A stretch of 64,000 nucleotides of DNA, taken from contig NZ_CP059067.1 in the NCBI RefSeq assembly GCF_017795745.1, positions 2,418,001-2,482,000 on the forward strand, written 5' to 3'. This stretch comes from Rhizobacter sp. AJA081-3. GTDB taxonomy: Bacteria; Pseudomonadota; Gammaproteobacteria; Burkholderiales; Burkholderiaceae_C. Below are positions 24,334 through 33,799 of this stretch, piece after piece. Made by a program: the position numbers and the translations under genes. The number at the start of each line of letters is the position of its first letter. The stretch's first letter is position 1. Under the pieces are notes generated by a model. The model saw only the letters and a list, made by a program, of their open reading frames with translations. It had not been told where the DNA came from and did not search any database.

Positions 24334-26979
24334 GTGGCTGCGGCCGTTCCCGATCGCCTCGAGCCGCCGGCTGCGGCTGCCGCCGCCAGCGTGGCGGAAC
24401 TGCGCGGCCGATTCCGCCAGGGCAAGGCCGAGCTGCTGCGGCACTTCGGCGAGTCGCGCCCCACGGCGCCGGCGGCCACGCGGCTGCTGAAGGCGCTGGC
24501 GCGCCATGTCGACGCCACGCTGGTGGCACTGTGGGATCGCGCCGGCATGCCCGCCGGCGCCGCGCTGCTCGCGGTGGGCGGCTACGGCCGCGGCGAGCTG
24601 TTCCCGCATTCCGACGTCGACGTGCTGGTGCTGCTGCCGCCGGCCGCGGTGCGCCAGCCCGATCACGAAGCTGGCCAAACGCAGGCCGCGATCGAAGGCT
24701 TCATCACCGCCTGCTGGGACGTCGGCCTGGAGATCGGCTCGAGCGTGCGCACGGTCGACGAGTGCATCGCCGAGGCCGAGCGTGACGTGACCGTGCAGAC
24801 GGCGCTGCTCGAGTCGCGCTACCTGTGCGGATCGCGGCGCGTCTTCACCACCTTCCGCCATGCCAACACGCGGGCCATGGACCCCAAGGCCTTCCTGCGC
24901 GCCAAGACGCTGGAGATGCGCCAGCGCCACCAGAAGTACGAGGACACGCCCTACGCGCTGGAGCCCAACTGCAAGGAAAGCCCGGGCGGCCTGCGCGACC
25001 TGCAGGTGGTGATCTGGGTGGCGCGCGCCGCGGGCCTGGGCAAGAGCTGGAACGAGCTGGCCGCCAAGGGGCTGATCACGCCCTTCGAGGTCAAGCAGTT
25101 GCAGCGCAGCGAGGGCCTGCTCAAGCTGATCCGCGCGCGGCTGCACATGATCGCCGGCCGCCGCGAGGACCGGCTCGTGTTCGACCTGCAGACCGCGGTG
25201 GCCGAGAGCTTCGGCTACCAGTCGGCGCCGGGGCAGCGGGCCTCGGAAGTGCTGATGCGCCGCTACTACTGGGCGGCCAAGGCGGTGGCGCAGCTCAACC
25301 AGATCCTCATGCTCAACATCGAGGAGCATGTCGAGGGTTCGCAGCACGCGCCGATGCGGCCGATCAGCGAAGACTTCCTCGAACGCGCGGGCGTGCTCGA
25401 AGTGGTCAGCGACGACCTGTACCTGCGCAAGCCGCATGCGATCCTGGAGACCTTCCTCACGCACCAGCGTGCGGCCGGCATCAACGGCCTGTCGGCGCGC
25501 ACGCTGCGTGCCCTGTACAACTCGCGCGACCAGATGGGGGCGGCGTTCCGCAGCGACCCGGTCAACCGTGCGACCTTCATGCAGATCCTGCAGGAGCCCG
25601 AAGGCCAGACGCACGCCTTCCGGCTGCTGAACCAGACTTCGGTGCTGGGCCGCTACCTGTGGGTGTTCCGCCGCATCGTCGGGCAGATGCAGCACGACCT
25701 GTTCCACGTCTACACCGTGGACCAGCACATCCTGATGGTGCTTCGCAACGTGCGGCGCTTCTTCATCCCCGAGCACGCCCACGAGTACCCGTTCTGCACC
25801 CAGCTCGCGCTCACCTGGGACAAGCCCTGGGTGCTGTACGTGGCCGCCCTCTTCCACGACGTGGCCAAGGGCCGCGGCGGCGACCATTCGGAGCTCGGCG
25901 CCACCGAGGTGCGGCGCTTCTGCCGCGACCACGGCATCGACCGCGAAGACGCCGCGCTGATCGAGTTCCTGGTGCGTGAGCACCTGCGCATGTCGCGCAT
26001 CGCGCAGAAGGAAGACCTGTCGGACCCCGACGTCATCGAGGACTTCGCCCGCCGCGTGGACACGCCGCGCTACCTGACTGGCCTGTACCTGCTGACCGTG
26101 GCCGACATCCGCGGCACCAGCCCGAAGGTCTGGAACGCCTGGAAGGGCAAGCTGCTCGAAGACCTGTACCGCCAGACGTTGCGCGCGCTGGGTGGCGCCA
26201 AGCCCAACCTCGACGCCGAGATCGAGGCGCGCAAGGAAGAGGCGCGCCACCTGCTGAACCTGCACTCGATGTTGCCCGACACCGAAGGGCCGCTGTGGAA
26301 GACGCTGGAGGTGAGCTACTTCGCGCGCCACGACGCCGGCGACATCGCATGGCATGCGCGCTCGCTGTTCCGCCACGTCCAGGCACCCGAGCCGATCGTC
26401 AAGGCACGGCCCTCGTCGCTGGGCGAAGGCCTGCAGGTGCTCGTCTACTCGCCCGACCGCCCGGACCTCTTTGCGCGCATCTGCGGCTACTTCGACGGCG
26501 CCGGCTTCAACATCCTGGACGCCAAGGTCCACACCACGCGCACCGGATATGCGCTCGACACCTTCCAGGTCACCAGCCCGCAGCTCGAGGGCCAGGACAC
26601 AGCGCACTACCGCGACCTGATCTCGCTGGTCGAGACGCAGCTCGCGCATGCGCTTGACGCCACCGGGCCGCTGCCCGAGCCGAGCCGCGGGCGCATCTCG
26701 CGGCGAGTCAAGTCCTTCCCGATCACGCCGCGCATCACGCTGCGGCCCGACGAGCGTGCGCAACGCTGGCTGCTCGGCGTGTCGACCAGCGACCGCTCGG
26801 GCCTGCTCTACGCCATCGCCCGCGTGCTGGCTCGCCACCATGTCAACCTGCAGCTGGCCAAGATCACCACGCTGGGCGAGCGGGTGGAAGACACCTTCCT
26901 CATCGACGGCTCGGCGCTGCAGCAGAACCGCAAGCAGATCGAGATCGAGAGCGAGCTGCTCGACGCGATCAGTCCCTGA
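24334..26979 (+). CDS. glnD: Bifunctional uridylyltransferase/uridylyl-removing enzyme GlnD
   Basis: An 881-residue sensor of nitrogen status that uridylylates PII proteins when glutamine is low and removes UMP when it is high. Domain order is visible: nucleotidyltransferase with [15 protein letters not shown] (about 83-97), a helical GlnD linker, an HD hydrolase domain with H508-D509 (F-H-D-V-A-K), and two ACT domains that bind glutamine (about 705-780 and 810-880). The start is GTG at 24334, 16 bases after map. Its TGA stop overlaps the mnmH ATG by one base. Confidence 0.96.
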   Translation: MAAAVPDRLEPPAAAAAASVAELRGRFRQGKAELLRHFGESRPTAPAATRLLKALARHVDATLVALWDRAGMPAGAALLAVGGYGRGELFPHSDVDVLVLLPPAAVRQPDHEAGQTQAAIEGFITACWDVGLEIGSSVRTVDECIAEAERDVTVQTALLESRYLCGSRRVFTTFRHANTRAMDPKAFLRAKTLEMRQRHQKYEDTPYALEPNCKESPGGLRDLQVVIWVARAAGLGKSWNELAAKGLITPFEVKQLQRSEGLLKLIRARLHMIAGRREDRLVFDLQTAVAESFGYQSAPGQRASEVLMRRYYWAAKAVAQLNQILMLNIEEHVEGSQHAPMRPISEDFLERAGVLEVVSDDLYLRKPHAILETFLTHQRAAGINGLSARTLRALYNSRDQMGAAFRSDPVNRATFMQILQEPEGQTHAFRLLNQTSVLGRYLWVFRRIVGQMQHDLFHVYTVDQHILMVLRNVRRFFIPEHAHEYPFCTQLALTWDKPWVLYVAALFHDVAKGRGGDHSELGATEVRRFCRDHGIDREDAALIEFLVREHLRMSRIAQKEDLSDPDVIEDFARRVDTPRYLTGLYLLTVADIRGTSPKVWNAWKGKLLEDLYRQTLRALGGAKPNLDAEIEARKEEARHLLNLHSMLPDTEGPLWKTLEVSYFARHDAGDIAWHARSLFRHVQAPEPIVKARPSSLGEGLQVLVYSPDRPDLFARICGYFDGAGFNILDAKVHTTRTGYALDTFQVTSPQLEGQDTAHYRDLISLVETQLAHALDATGPLPEPSRGRISRRVKSFPITPRITLRPDERAQRWLLGVSTSDRSGLLYAIARVLARHHVNLQLAKITTLGERVEDTFLIDGSALQQNRKQIEIESELLDAISP

Positions 26980-28040
26980 TGCCCATCGTCTCCATTCCGG
27001 CGCCCGACGCGCTGCTGCGGCTGGCCGAGTTCGACGCGGTGATCGACGCGCGATCCGAGAGCGAATACGCCGAGGACCGTCTGCCCGGCGCGATCAACTG
27101 GCCGACGCTCAACGACGCCGAGCGCGCGCTGGTCGGCACCGAGTACAAGCAGGTCTCGCCCTTCACGGCGCGCAAGCGCGGCGCGGTGCTGGCCGCGCGC
27201 AACATCGCCGCGCACATCGAGCGCGAGTGCCTGGACAAGCCCAAGGACTGGACGCCGCTGGTCTACTGCTGGCGCGGCGGCCAGCGCAGCGGCTCGCTGG
27301 CCACGGTGCTGTCGGCGATCGGCTTTCGGGTGCACCTGCTCGAGGGCGGCTACCGGGAGTTCCGGCGTGCCGTGATCGCCGCGCTCGAGGAACTGCCGCA
27401 GCGTTTCGACTTCCGCGTCGTCTGCGGCACCACCGGTTCGGGCAAGAGCCGGCTGCTGCAGCGCCTGGCCGAGACCGGAAGCGTGCAGGTGCTCGACCTG
27501 GAATTGCTGGCCAACCACCGCGGCTCGGTGCTCGGCCTGGTGCCCGGCAGCCCGCAGCCGGGGCAGAAGCAGTTCGAGTCGCACGTGTGGGACGCGCTGC
27601 GCCGCTTCGACCCGGCGCGGCCGGTGATCGTCGAGAGCGAGAGCAAGAAGGTCGGCGACCTGCGCGTGCCCGAGAAGCTGATCGAGCGCATGAGGGCCTC
27701 GCCGTGCATCCGGCTCGACCTGTCGCTGGAAGGCCGCGTGCAGTTGCTGATCGAGGACTACGACTTCTTCGTGCGCGACACCGACACCTTCTGCGCCCGC
27801 CTGGACGCGCTGCGCGTGCTGCGCGGCAACGAAGTGGTCAACGGCTGGCAGGAGGCCGCGCGTGCCGGCCGGACGCGCGCGGTGGTGCGCGACCTGCTGG
27901 TCAGCCACTATGACCCGGTCTACCTGCAGTCGATGAAGCGCAACTTCGCCGGCTTCGCGCAGCCGCTGCTGGCCCTCGATTGGGACGGCAGCGCGGCCTC
28001 GCTGGACGCCGCCGCGCGACAGGTGTCCGCGCTGGCCTAG
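26979..28040 (+). CDS. mnmH: tRNA 2-selenouridine/geranyl-2-thiouridine synthase
   Basis: A 353-residue enzyme (SelU/YbbB) acting at the wobble uridine of tRNAs for Lys, Glu and Gln; it converts 2-thiouridine to 2-selenouridine using selenophosphate, via a geranylated intermediate. An N-terminal rhodanese domain carries the catalytic Cys97 (Y-C-W-R-G-G-Q-R-S). The C-terminal domain has a P-loop G-T-T-G-S-G-K-S near residue 150 and R-V-P-E-K-L near 230. It is coupled to glnD by a TGATG overlap, although no functional link is evident. selD, needed for selenophosphate, is not in this window. Confidence 0.95.
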   Translation: MPIVSIPAPDALLRLAEFDAVIDARSESEYAEDRLPGAINWPTLNDAERALVGTEYKQVSPFTARKRGAVLAARNIAAHIERECLDKPKDWTPLVYCWRGGQRSGSLATVLSAIGFRVHLLEGGYREFRRAVIAALEELPQRFDFRVVCGTTGSGKSRLLQRLAETGSVQVLDLELLANHRGSVLGLVPGSPQPGQKQFESHVWDALRRFDPARPVIVESESKKVGDLRVPEKLIERMRASPCIRLDLSLEGRVQLLIEDYDFFVRDTDTFCARLDALRVLRGNEVVNGWQEAARAGRTRAVVRDLLVSHYDPVYLQSMKRNFAGFAQPLLALDWDGSAASLDAAARQVSALA

Positions 28041-28167
28041 AATCCTGGCTCCGGTCGGCAGTTCACCCAGGCGTTGCCGCGCACTCCGTGCGAGCTCAAC
28101 CTGCCATCACCCCCGATGCTTGGTCACGTTCTTCGTGCGCCGGGCCGGAAGTCGGCAACCCCCGGCG

Positions 28168-28182
28168 GCTCGCTTCGCGAGC
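28168..28182. other. Hairpin upstream of the DUF2087 gene
   Basis: GCTCGC (28168-28173) and GCGAGC (28177-28182) form a perfect 6-bp stem with a TTC loop, 27 bases before the ATG at 28210. With a TAGAAT hexamer at 28038-28043 as a possible -10 box, it would lie in a ~160-base leader. The rest of 28041-28209 holds no recognisable gene. Confidence 0.4.
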
Positions 28183-28209
28183 TTGGCGCATGAGCAACGA
28201 GAGACCATC

Positions 28210-28767
28210 ATGCCCCGTATCGACGTGCCGCTGCATGCGGCAGACATCTCCAGTTTCGCGAAGTCCCTCGGCCGCGAATTGAAGCAGACCCACGAGCAGG
28301 CGCAGCGCCCGCCCGGCCACGTGGAGCTGTTGAACATGCTCGCGCGTGCCGCGGGCTACCGCAACTTCCAGAGCCTGAAGGCGCGGCCGGTGCCGGCAGC
28401 CGCCGTGCCGGTCCCACCCCCACCGCCAGCTGCGCTGAGCGATACAGCGGCCAAGGCGCTGCGCCAGTTCGACGCGCACGGCCGCGTCATCCGCTGGCCG
28501 ATCAAGTACAGCGTGCAGCGGCTGATGCTGTGGGGGCTGTGGATGCGCTTCGACGCACGGCGCCGCTACAGCGAACGCGAGGTCAACGAGGTGCTGAACG
28601 CCTGGCACCTGTTCGGCGACCACTGCACGCTGCGCCGCGAGCTCGTCGAGATGAAGATGCTCGCGCGCACTGACGGCGGCGCCGAGTACCGCAAGCTGCC
28701 GCGCCGGCCCGATGCCGAAGCGATGGCGCTGATGCGGGCGCTGCGCGCTCGGGGCTCGCCGGGCTGA
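28210..28767 (+). CDS. DUF2087 domain-containing protein
   Basis: A 185-residue protein of unknown function in two parts. Residues 1-65 form a helical segment with V-E-L-L-N-M-L-A-R-A-A-G-Y-R-N-F-Q-S-L, a pattern found in glyoxalase-related and toxin-antitoxin-like helical domains. After a proline-rich linker (about 67-80), residues ~88-160 match DUF2087: R-W-P-I-K, Q-R-L-M-L-W-x-L-W, Y-S-E-R-E-V-N-E-V-L and D-H-C-T-L-R-R-E-L. DUF2087 proteins are often annotated as transcriptional regulators, without proof. A long leader with a hairpin precedes the gene. Confidence 0.8.
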   Translation: MPRIDVPLHAADISSFAKSLGRELKQTHEQAQRPPGHVELLNMLARAAGYRNFQSLKARPVPAAAVPVPPPPPAALSDTAAKALRQFDAHGRVIRWPIKYSVQRLMLWGLWMRFDARRRYSEREVNEVLNAWHLFGDHCTLRRELVEMKMLARTDGGAEYRKLPRRPDAEAMALMRALRARGSPG

Positions 28768-28773
28768 GCCGGG

Positions 28774-29334
28774 TCACTTGGCGAGGAAATGCTCGCGGTA
28801 GTACGCGAGCTCTTCGATCGACTCGTGGATGTCGGCCAGCGCGGTGTGCGCCTGGGCCTTCTTGAAGCCGGCCAGGATGTCCGGCTTCCAGCGCCGCGCC
28901 AGCTCCTTGAGCGTGCTGACGTCGAGGTTGCGGTAATGGAAGAACGCCTCCAGCGCCGGCATGTGGATGGCCAGGAAGCGCCGGTCCTGGCAGATGCTGT
29001 TGCCGCACATCGGCGACTTGCCCGCCGGCACGTAGCGCTTGAGGAACTCGATCAGCTGTGCCGATGCCGACGCCTCGTCGACGGTGGAGGCCTTCACGCG
29101 CTCGGTCAGGCCGCTGCGGCCGTGCGTTCCCTTGTTCCAGGCGTCCATCGCGTCGAGCGTGGCATCGCTCTGGTGGATGGCGAACACCGGGCCTTCGGTG
29201 CGGTGGTTCAGGTTCGCGTCGGTCACGACCACGGCGACTTCGATGACCCGGTCGCGCTCGGGCACCAGGCCGGTCATCTCGAGGTCGATCCAGATCAGGT
29301 TCTCGTTGCTCGGTGTCAGCAGGCTTTCGCTCAT
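28774..29334 (-). CDS. orn: Oligoribonuclease
   Basis: A 186-residue DEDDh-family 3'-5' exonuclease that degrades dinucleotides left by other RNases, including pGpG from cyclic-di-GMP breakdown. The first catalytic pair D17-L-E19 (W-I-D-L-E-M-T-G-L) is present, followed by the D-R-V-I-E stretch, the central D-x-R-F-L and the C-terminal H-x-A-L-x-D-I, which together complete the D-E-D-D-h set. The length matches the family. The gene is divergent from the M48 peptidase, and the two are neighbours in many Burkholderiales. Confidence 0.97.
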   Translation of the reverse strand: MSESLLTPSNENLIWIDLEMTGLVPERDRVIEVAVVVTDANLNHRTEGPVFAIHQSDATLDAMDAWNKGTHGRSGLTERVKASTVDEASASAQLIEFLKRYVPAGKSPMCGNSICQDRRFLAIHMPALEAFFHYRNLDVSTLKELARRWKPDILAGFKKAQAHTALADIHESIEELAYYREHFLAK

Positions 29335-29393
29335 CGAAACCGTCTCTCTCAGTGGCGGGGCGGGGGCATTCTCTCAGTTCTACACTTGCGGCC

Positions 29394-30665
29394 ATGCAAG
29401 CTTCCATCCTGACCCTGGTCTTCATCGCCGCGCTGCTCGGTGCCATGGCGCTGAAGTACTGGCTCGCCACCCGGCAGATGCGCCACGTGGCCCTGCACCG
29501 CAACGCCGTGCCAGCCACCTTCGCGGCGACCATCCCGCTCGCCGCACACCAGAAAGCCGCCGACTACACGCTCGCCAAGGGCCGCTTCGGTCTGCTGAGC
29601 ACGGCCTTCGGCGCCGCGGTGCTGCTCGGCTGGACGCTGCTGGGCGGGCTCGACGCGGTCAACGGCGCCGTGCGCGAGGTCGTGCATCCGCGCCTGGGCG
29701 ACATGGGCTACCAGCTCGCGCTTCTGGCCGCCTTCGCGGCGATCGGCGGCCTGCTCGACTTGCCCTTCGACCTGTACAGCACCTTCCGCATCGAGCAGCG
29801 TTTCGGCTTCAACCGAATGACATGGAAGCTCTATCTGGCAGACGCGATGAAGAACCTGCTGGTCGGCGTGATCATCGGCTTGCCGATCGCCGCGCTGATC
29901 CTGTGGATCATGGGCGCCACCGGGCCGCTGTGGTGGCTGTGGGCCTGGGGCGCCTGGATGGGCTTCAACCTGCTGATCCTGGTGCTCTACCCGACCGTGA
30001 TCGCGCCGCTGTTCAACAAGTTCGAGCCGCTGGCCGACGAGTCGCTCAGGGCGCGCGTGCAGGCGCTGATGGCGCGCTGCGGATTCACCGCCAAGGGGCT
30101 GTTCGTGATGGACGGCAGCAAGCGCTCGGCCCACGCCAATGCCTACTTCACCGGCTTCGGCGCGGCCAAGCGCGTGGTCTTCTTCGATACGCTGCTGAAC
30201 AAGCTCTCTCCCGGCGAGGTGGAGGCCGTGCTGGCCCACGAGCTCGGCCACTTCAAGCACCGGCACGTGATCAAGCGCATCGCGGCGATGTTCGGGCTCA
30301 GCCTGGCGGGCTTCGCGCTGCTGGGCTGGCTGTCGGGGCAGGCCTGGTTCTACCAGGGGTTGGGCGTGCAGCCCGGCATCGGCGCGCCGAACGATGCGCT
30401 GGCGCTGTTGCTGTTCCTGCTCGTCACGCCGGTGTTCGGCTTCTTCGTCTCGCCGCTGCTCGCGCAGCTGTCACGCCGTCACGAGTTCCAGGCTGACGCC
30501 TATGCGTGCGCGCAGGCCAGCGGTGTCGATCTCTCCTCCGCGCTGCTGAAGCTGCACGAGGACAACGCTGCCACGCTGACGCCCGACCCGGTCTACGTGA
30601 AGTTCTACTACTCGCACCCGCCGGCCTCCGAGCGGCTCGCGGCAATGCGACATCAACCGGCCTGA
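29394..30665 (+). CDS. M48-family membrane metallopeptidase (Ste24/CAAX-protease-like)
   Basis: A 423-residue inner-membrane zinc peptidase of the Ste24 type. Six to seven membrane helices are predicted; the zinc site is H282-E-L-G-H286 with the third ligand in E-F-Q-A-D near residue 365. F-N-K-F-x-P-L at 208 and N-A-Y-F-T-G-F at 249 are family motifs. It probably takes part in membrane protein quality control. The chosen ATG has no Shine-Dalgarno sequence, but TACACT at 29381-29386 ends seven bases upstream, suggesting a leaderless mRNA. It lies upstream of a carbinolamine dehydratase and rsgA. Confidence 0.92.
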   Translation: MQASILTLVFIAALLGAMALKYWLATRQMRHVALHRNAVPATFAATIPLAAHQKAADYTLAKGRFGLLSTAFGAAVLLGWTLLGGLDAVNGAVREVVHPRLGDMGYQLALLAAFAAIGGLLDLPFDLYSTFRIEQRFGFNRMTWKLYLADAMKNLLVGVIIGLPIAALILWIMGATGPLWWLWAWGAWMGFNLLILVLYPTVIAPLFNKFEPLADESLRARVQALMARCGFTAKGLFVMDGSKRSAHANAYFTGFGAAKRVVFFDTLLNKLSPGEVEAVLAHELGHFKHRHVIKRIAAMFGLSLAGFALLGWLSGQAWFYQGLGVQPGIGAPNDALALLLFLLVTPVFGFFVSPLLAQLSRRHEFQADAYACAQASGVDLSSALLKLHEDNAATLTPDPVYVKFYYSHPPASERLAAMRHQPA

Positions 30666-30673
30666 GGCCCCCC

Positions 30674-31006
30674 ATGAGCAATCTGCTGAACCAACGCTGC
30701 AAGGCGCTCGAGGGCGGCACGGCGATGAATCCTGAGGCGATCCGCGACCATCTGGCGCAGGTCAGCGGCTGGCACCTTTCCAGCGGCGCGATCGAGAAGA
30801 CCTTCAACTTCAGGAACTACCACGAGACCCTGGGTTTCGTGAACGCACTGGGCTGGATCGCCAACACCGAAGACCACCACCCCGAGCTGCGCGTCTTCTA
30901 CGACCGCTGCGTGGTGCGCTTCGACACCCACTCGGTGGGCGGCATCTCGATCAACGATTTCATCTGCGCGGCCAAGGCCGATGCGCTGGTGGCCTTCGTC
31001 GCCTGA
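30674..31006 (+). CDS. Pterin-4a-carbinolamine dehydratase
   Basis: A 110-residue enzyme that dehydrates 4a-hydroxytetrahydrobiopterin and recycles pterin cofactors. The signature N-T-E-D-H-H-P-E-L near residue 72 and the D-T-H-S-V-G-G-I-S-I-N-D segment near 93 match the family. There is no phenylalanine hydroxylase next to it, so its substrate pathway here is not shown; in Burkholderiales it often sits in this rsgA neighbourhood. The start at 30674 lies eight bases after the M48 gene, so the genes are probably co-transcribed. Confidence 0.9.
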   Translation: MSNLLNQRCKALEGGTAMNPEAIRDHLAQVSGWHLSSGAIEKTFNFRNYHETLGFVNALGWIANTEDHHPELRVFYDRCVVRFDTHSVGGISINDFICAAKADALVAFVA

Positions 31007-31018
31007 GCCCGGCACCCA

Positions 31019-31927
31019 TTGAACCGCGCCGTCGAACTCGACATCGGGCTGGTGGTCGCCGGCCATGGCCGCCACTACACCGTCGAAACGCCTGAAGGCA
31101 CCCGGCTGACCTGCTCGCCGCGGGGCAAGAAGAGCGACTGCGTGGTCGGCGACCGCGTGCGCTGGATGCCCGCCGGCGGCGGCGAAGGCGTGATCGAGGC
31201 GGTGGAGCCGCGGCGCAACCTGCTGTTCCGCCAGGACGACTGGAAGACCAAGTCCTTCGCCGCCAATCTCGATCAACTTCTTGTACTGGTCGCCGCCGAA
31301 CCGGTGTTCAGCGAGTCGCAGCTGGCGCGTGCGCTGATTGCCGCCGAGGCCGCCGGCATCCCGGCCGCCATCGTGCTGAACAAGGCCGACCTGCCCGCCA
31401 TCGACACCGCCCGCAAGCGGCTCGCGCCGTACGCGGCCATGGGCATCGCGGTGCACGAGATGGCGCTCAAGGCCCAGCCCGGGCCGAGTCGCGACATGCT
31501 GTCGCCGCTGCTGCAAGGCAAGGCGACCCTGGTGCTGGGCCCCAGCGGCACGGGCAAGAGCACGCTGATAAACCTGCTCGTTCCGCACGCGAGCGCGCAG
31601 GTCGGCGAGATCTCGCGCGTGCTGAACTCGGGGCGGCACACGACCACGACCACGGCCTGGTACTGGATCGACGAAGCCCGCACCAGTGCGCTGATCGACT
31701 CGCCGGGCTTCCAGGAGTTCGGTCTCAGGCAGGTCGACGCGCAGCAACTGCCGGCGCTGATGGCCGACTTCCGCGAGCCGTCGACGTTATGCCGCTTCTA
31801 CAACTGCACCCATGTGAAGGAGCCGGGCTGCGGCGTGCTGGCGGCGGTGGCGCGCGGCGAGATCACCGAGCAGCGGCACCGCATCTACACGGAAATCCTC
31901 GCGGAGCTTCAGCGCTCACGCTACTGA
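31019..31927 (+). CDS. rsgA: Ribosome small subunit-dependent GTPase RsgA
   Basis: A 302-residue circularly permuted GTPase that helps 30S subunit maturation. Domain order is an N-terminal OB fold (1-~75), a GTPase domain with N121-K-A-D-L-P (G4) ahead of the P-loop G-P-S-G-T-G-K-S-T near residue 174 (the permuted order), and a C-terminal zinc finger (C-R-F-Y-N-C-T-H with downstream cysteines). The start is TTG at 31019; no ATG gives a better N-terminus. It ends seven bases before the convergent cobalamin-type gene. Confidence 0.95.
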   Translation: MNRAVELDIGLVVAGHGRHYTVETPEGTRLTCSPRGKKSDCVVGDRVRWMPAGGGEGVIEAVEPRRNLLFRQDDWKTKSFAANLDQLLVLVAAEPVFSESQLARALIAAEAAGIPAAIVLNKADLPAIDTARKRLAPYAAMGIAVHEMALKAQPGPSRDMLSPLLQGKATLVLGPSGTGKSTLINLLVPHASAQVGEISRVLNSGRHTTTTTAWYWIDEARTSALIDSPGFQEFGLRQVDAQQLPALMADFREPSTLCRFYNCTHVKEPGCGVLAAVARGEITEQRHRIYTEILAELQRSRY

Positions 31928-31934
31928 GCTGGCT

Positions 31935-32924
31935 TCAACCGATGAGGTTGGCCAGTGACAGCAAGGCCAGCAGCAGCATCCACAGCACCACCGAGCGCCA
32001 CACCAGGCCGACGACGCTGCGCAGGTGGCCGGCCACCGGCGGCAGGCCCGGCGTCGAGCCTTCGGCACCGGCACTCTCGGGCAAGGCGCCTGCTTCGAAG
32101 GTCTTGGAGCGATCGGGCGTGATGCCCGGTGCCGCGCTGCCGCCGAGCTGCACGCCCACGGCACCTGCAGCGGCGGCGAGGATGATGCCTTCATTCTCGT
32201 GCTTCCACAGCCAGGCGTCGCGGCGCCAGCAGGTGATGGCCTCCTCGAAATTGCCGACCACCGCGAAGCCGAAGGCCGTCAGGCGCGCCGGCACATGGTC
32301 GATCAGTCCGAACAGCCACTGCGAGAGCTTCATCAGCCGCTCGTTCACCGGTACGCCGACGGTGCGGCTCTTGAAGGCCCAGTAGCGGCTGGCCAGCTCG
32401 GCCATGCGGTACAGCACCGCCCCAGCCGGCCCGAGGCCCAGCGCCGACAGCAGCACGAACCAGAAGAACACGCCGAACACATGGCGGTGCGCGGCCAGCA
32501 GCGAATGTTCGATGACGTGGCGCAGCAGCTCGGTGCGCGGCAGCTCGCTGGCATCGAGGTGGCGCCACTGCGCGAGCAGGCGGCGCGCCTCGTTCTCGTC
32601 GCCGCGATCCAGTGCGTCGCGGATGTCGGTGTAGTAGTGGCTGAACTGGCGGAAGCCCAGCGTGAGGTAGAGCACCGCCACGTTCCAGCCCAGCGCGAGC
32701 AGCAGGCTGAAATGGCCGAACAGCTTGTAGATCGCCACGGTGGCCAGCGCCGGCACCAGCACCGTGATGCCCCACACCACCCAGGCGTGGTGCTCGCGGC
32801 CGGCGTCGAAGTTGCGGCCCGCCCAGCGCATCCAGCCGGTCAGCGTGTCATGGATGACATTGCCGCGCGGCAGGGGCTTGAGTTGTTCGATCAGCAGCGC
32901 GAACAGGACGGCGAAGAAACTCAT
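31935..32924 (-). CDS. CobD/CbiB-family membrane protein
   Basis: A 329-residue membrane protein with four to five hydrophobic segments that matches the CobD/CbiB fold (adenosylcobinamide-phosphate synthase family), with the T-A-F-G-F-A-V-V-G-N-F and W-L-W-K-H-E-N-E-G motifs. True CbiB attaches aminopropanol to cobyric acid. No other cobalamin gene is near, and the annotation 'CobD/CbiB family protein' is common for such solitary copies in Burkholderiales, so the function is doubtful. It is followed by a Nudix hydrolase on the same strand 32 bases upstream. Confidence 0.8.
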   Translation of the reverse strand: MSFFAVLFALLIEQLKPLPRGNVIHDTLTGWMRWAGRNFDAGREHHAWVVWGITVLVPALATVAIYKLFGHFSLLLALGWNVAVLYLTLGFRQFSHYYTDIRDALDRGDENEARRLLAQWRHLDASELPRTELLRHVIEHSLLAAHRHVFGVFFWFVLLSALGLGPAGAVLYRMAELASRYWAFKSRTVGVPVNERLMKLSQWLFGLIDHVPARLTAFGFAVVGNFEEAITCWRRDAWLWKHENEGIILAAAAGAVGVQLGGSAAPGITPDRSKTFEAGALPESAGAEGSTPGLPPVAGHLRSVVGLVWRSVVLWMLLLALLSLANLIG

Positions 32925-32956
32925 CCCGATCGATGATACCGGCCCCTGCGCGCGCC

Positions 32957-33652
32957 TCAGGCGGCCAGGAAGGCGTAGAGGTTGCGCAGCATGGCGGCCG
33001 TGGCGCCCCAGATGAAGTAGCGGCGCACCTGCCCATCGGCCCCCGGACCCTCCCAGGGCATGGACAGGAAGCGCCGCTGAACGCCGGCGAACTCGAATTC
33101 GTGGCGCTGGTGGTGCGCCGGATCCATCAGGAAGGCCAGCGGCACCTCGAAGGCCTCGGCCACCTCGAACTCATCGAGTGCCAGCGTGAAGCCGGGCTGC
33201 ACCAGGGCCACCACCGGCGTGACGATGAAGCCGGTCACGGTGGTGTAGACAGGCAGCGCGCCGATCACGTCGACATGCTCGGCGGCCAGGCCGACCTCCT
33301 CCTGCGCCTCGCGCAGCGCGGTGTGCACCACGTCGTCGTCGCTGTCTTCGGCGCGCCCCCCAGGGAAGCTGATCTGGCCGGCGTGGTCGCGCAGGTGGTC
33401 GGTGCGGCGCGTGAGCAGCACCGTCGGCCCGGCCGCGCGGGCCACCAACGGCACCAGCACCGAGGCATGGGCCGGCGTGCGGTCGGCGAACAGGCGCCCG
33501 TCGCCGGGAATCTCCGGCTCCCAGCCGGCCGCACCGCCGAAACGCCGACGCAGCGAATCGGCGCGCAGCCGATCGGCCGGCACCGCGCTCAGGTGCGCGT
33601 CCGTGCCGAGCACGGGCACCGACTGCGGATCGAGGATGGGCGGGCGTGTCAT
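32957..33652 (-). CDS. CoA pyrophosphatase (Nudix hydrolase, NudL-like)
   Basis: A 231-residue Nudix enzyme of the CoA diphosphatase type, which cleaves coenzyme A to 4'-phosphopantetheine and 3',5'-ADP. The Nudix box is complete: G-G-R-A-E-D-S-D-D-D-V-V-H-T-A-L followed by R-E-A-Q-E-E-V-G-L (about 97-121). The flanking F-P-G-G and a P-x-x-x-x-T-G-F-x-V-T-P motif near 139 fit the CoA subfamily. A GC-rich hairpin lies 16 bases upstream of its start (33668-33687). Confidence 0.9.
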   Translation of the reverse strand: MTRPPILDPQSVPVLGTDAHLSAVPADRLRADSLRRRFGGAAGWEPEIPGDGRLFADRTPAHASVLVPLVARAAGPTVLLTRRTDHLRDHAGQISFPGGRAEDSDDDVVHTALREAQEEVGLAAEHVDVIGALPVYTTVTGFIVTPVVALVQPGFTLALDEFEVAEAFEVPLAFLMDPAHHQRHEFEFAGVQRRFLSMPWEGPGADGQVRRYFIWGATAAMLRNLYAFLAA

Positions 33653-33667
33653 GGGCTTGAATGACGA

Positions 33668-33687
33668 AGCCGCCCCAGGGGGCGGCT
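33668..33687. repeat. GC-rich inverted repeat
   Basis: AGCCGCCCC (33668-33676) and GGGGCGGCT (33679-33687) form a perfect 9-bp stem with a 2-base loop. The CCCC/GGGG core resembles the inverted repeats at 1905-1919 and 46993-47005. It is part of the 33653-33796 gap, which contains no gene. Confidence 0.6.
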
Positions 33688-33764
33688 CGGTGACCTAGGG
33701 GCCAGCTTGTGACGCGTCCGGCTGCGCCGGGTCACGTCGGAAGCTGGCTTCGCGCTGCGCGCGA

Positions 33765-33799
33765 CCCGCCGCTGAGCGGCGGGCTGACCCGAAGGGTCA
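33765..33799 (-). terminator. Two hairpins at the end of the ribosomal protein operon
   Basis: CCCGCCGCT-G-AGCGGCGGG (33765-33783) and TGACCC-GAA-GGGTCA (33785-33799) are consecutive perfect inverted repeats. The second contains the rplS stop codon at 33797-33799. They mark the end of the rpsP-rimM-trmD-rplS transcript. No T-run follows, so termination may need Rho. Confidence 0.6.

Noticed and set aside
28041-28209. A riboswitch upstream of the DUF2087 gene.
   Set aside because: Only a simple 6-bp hairpin and a possible -10 box are visible; no known riboswitch consensus could be recognised by eye.
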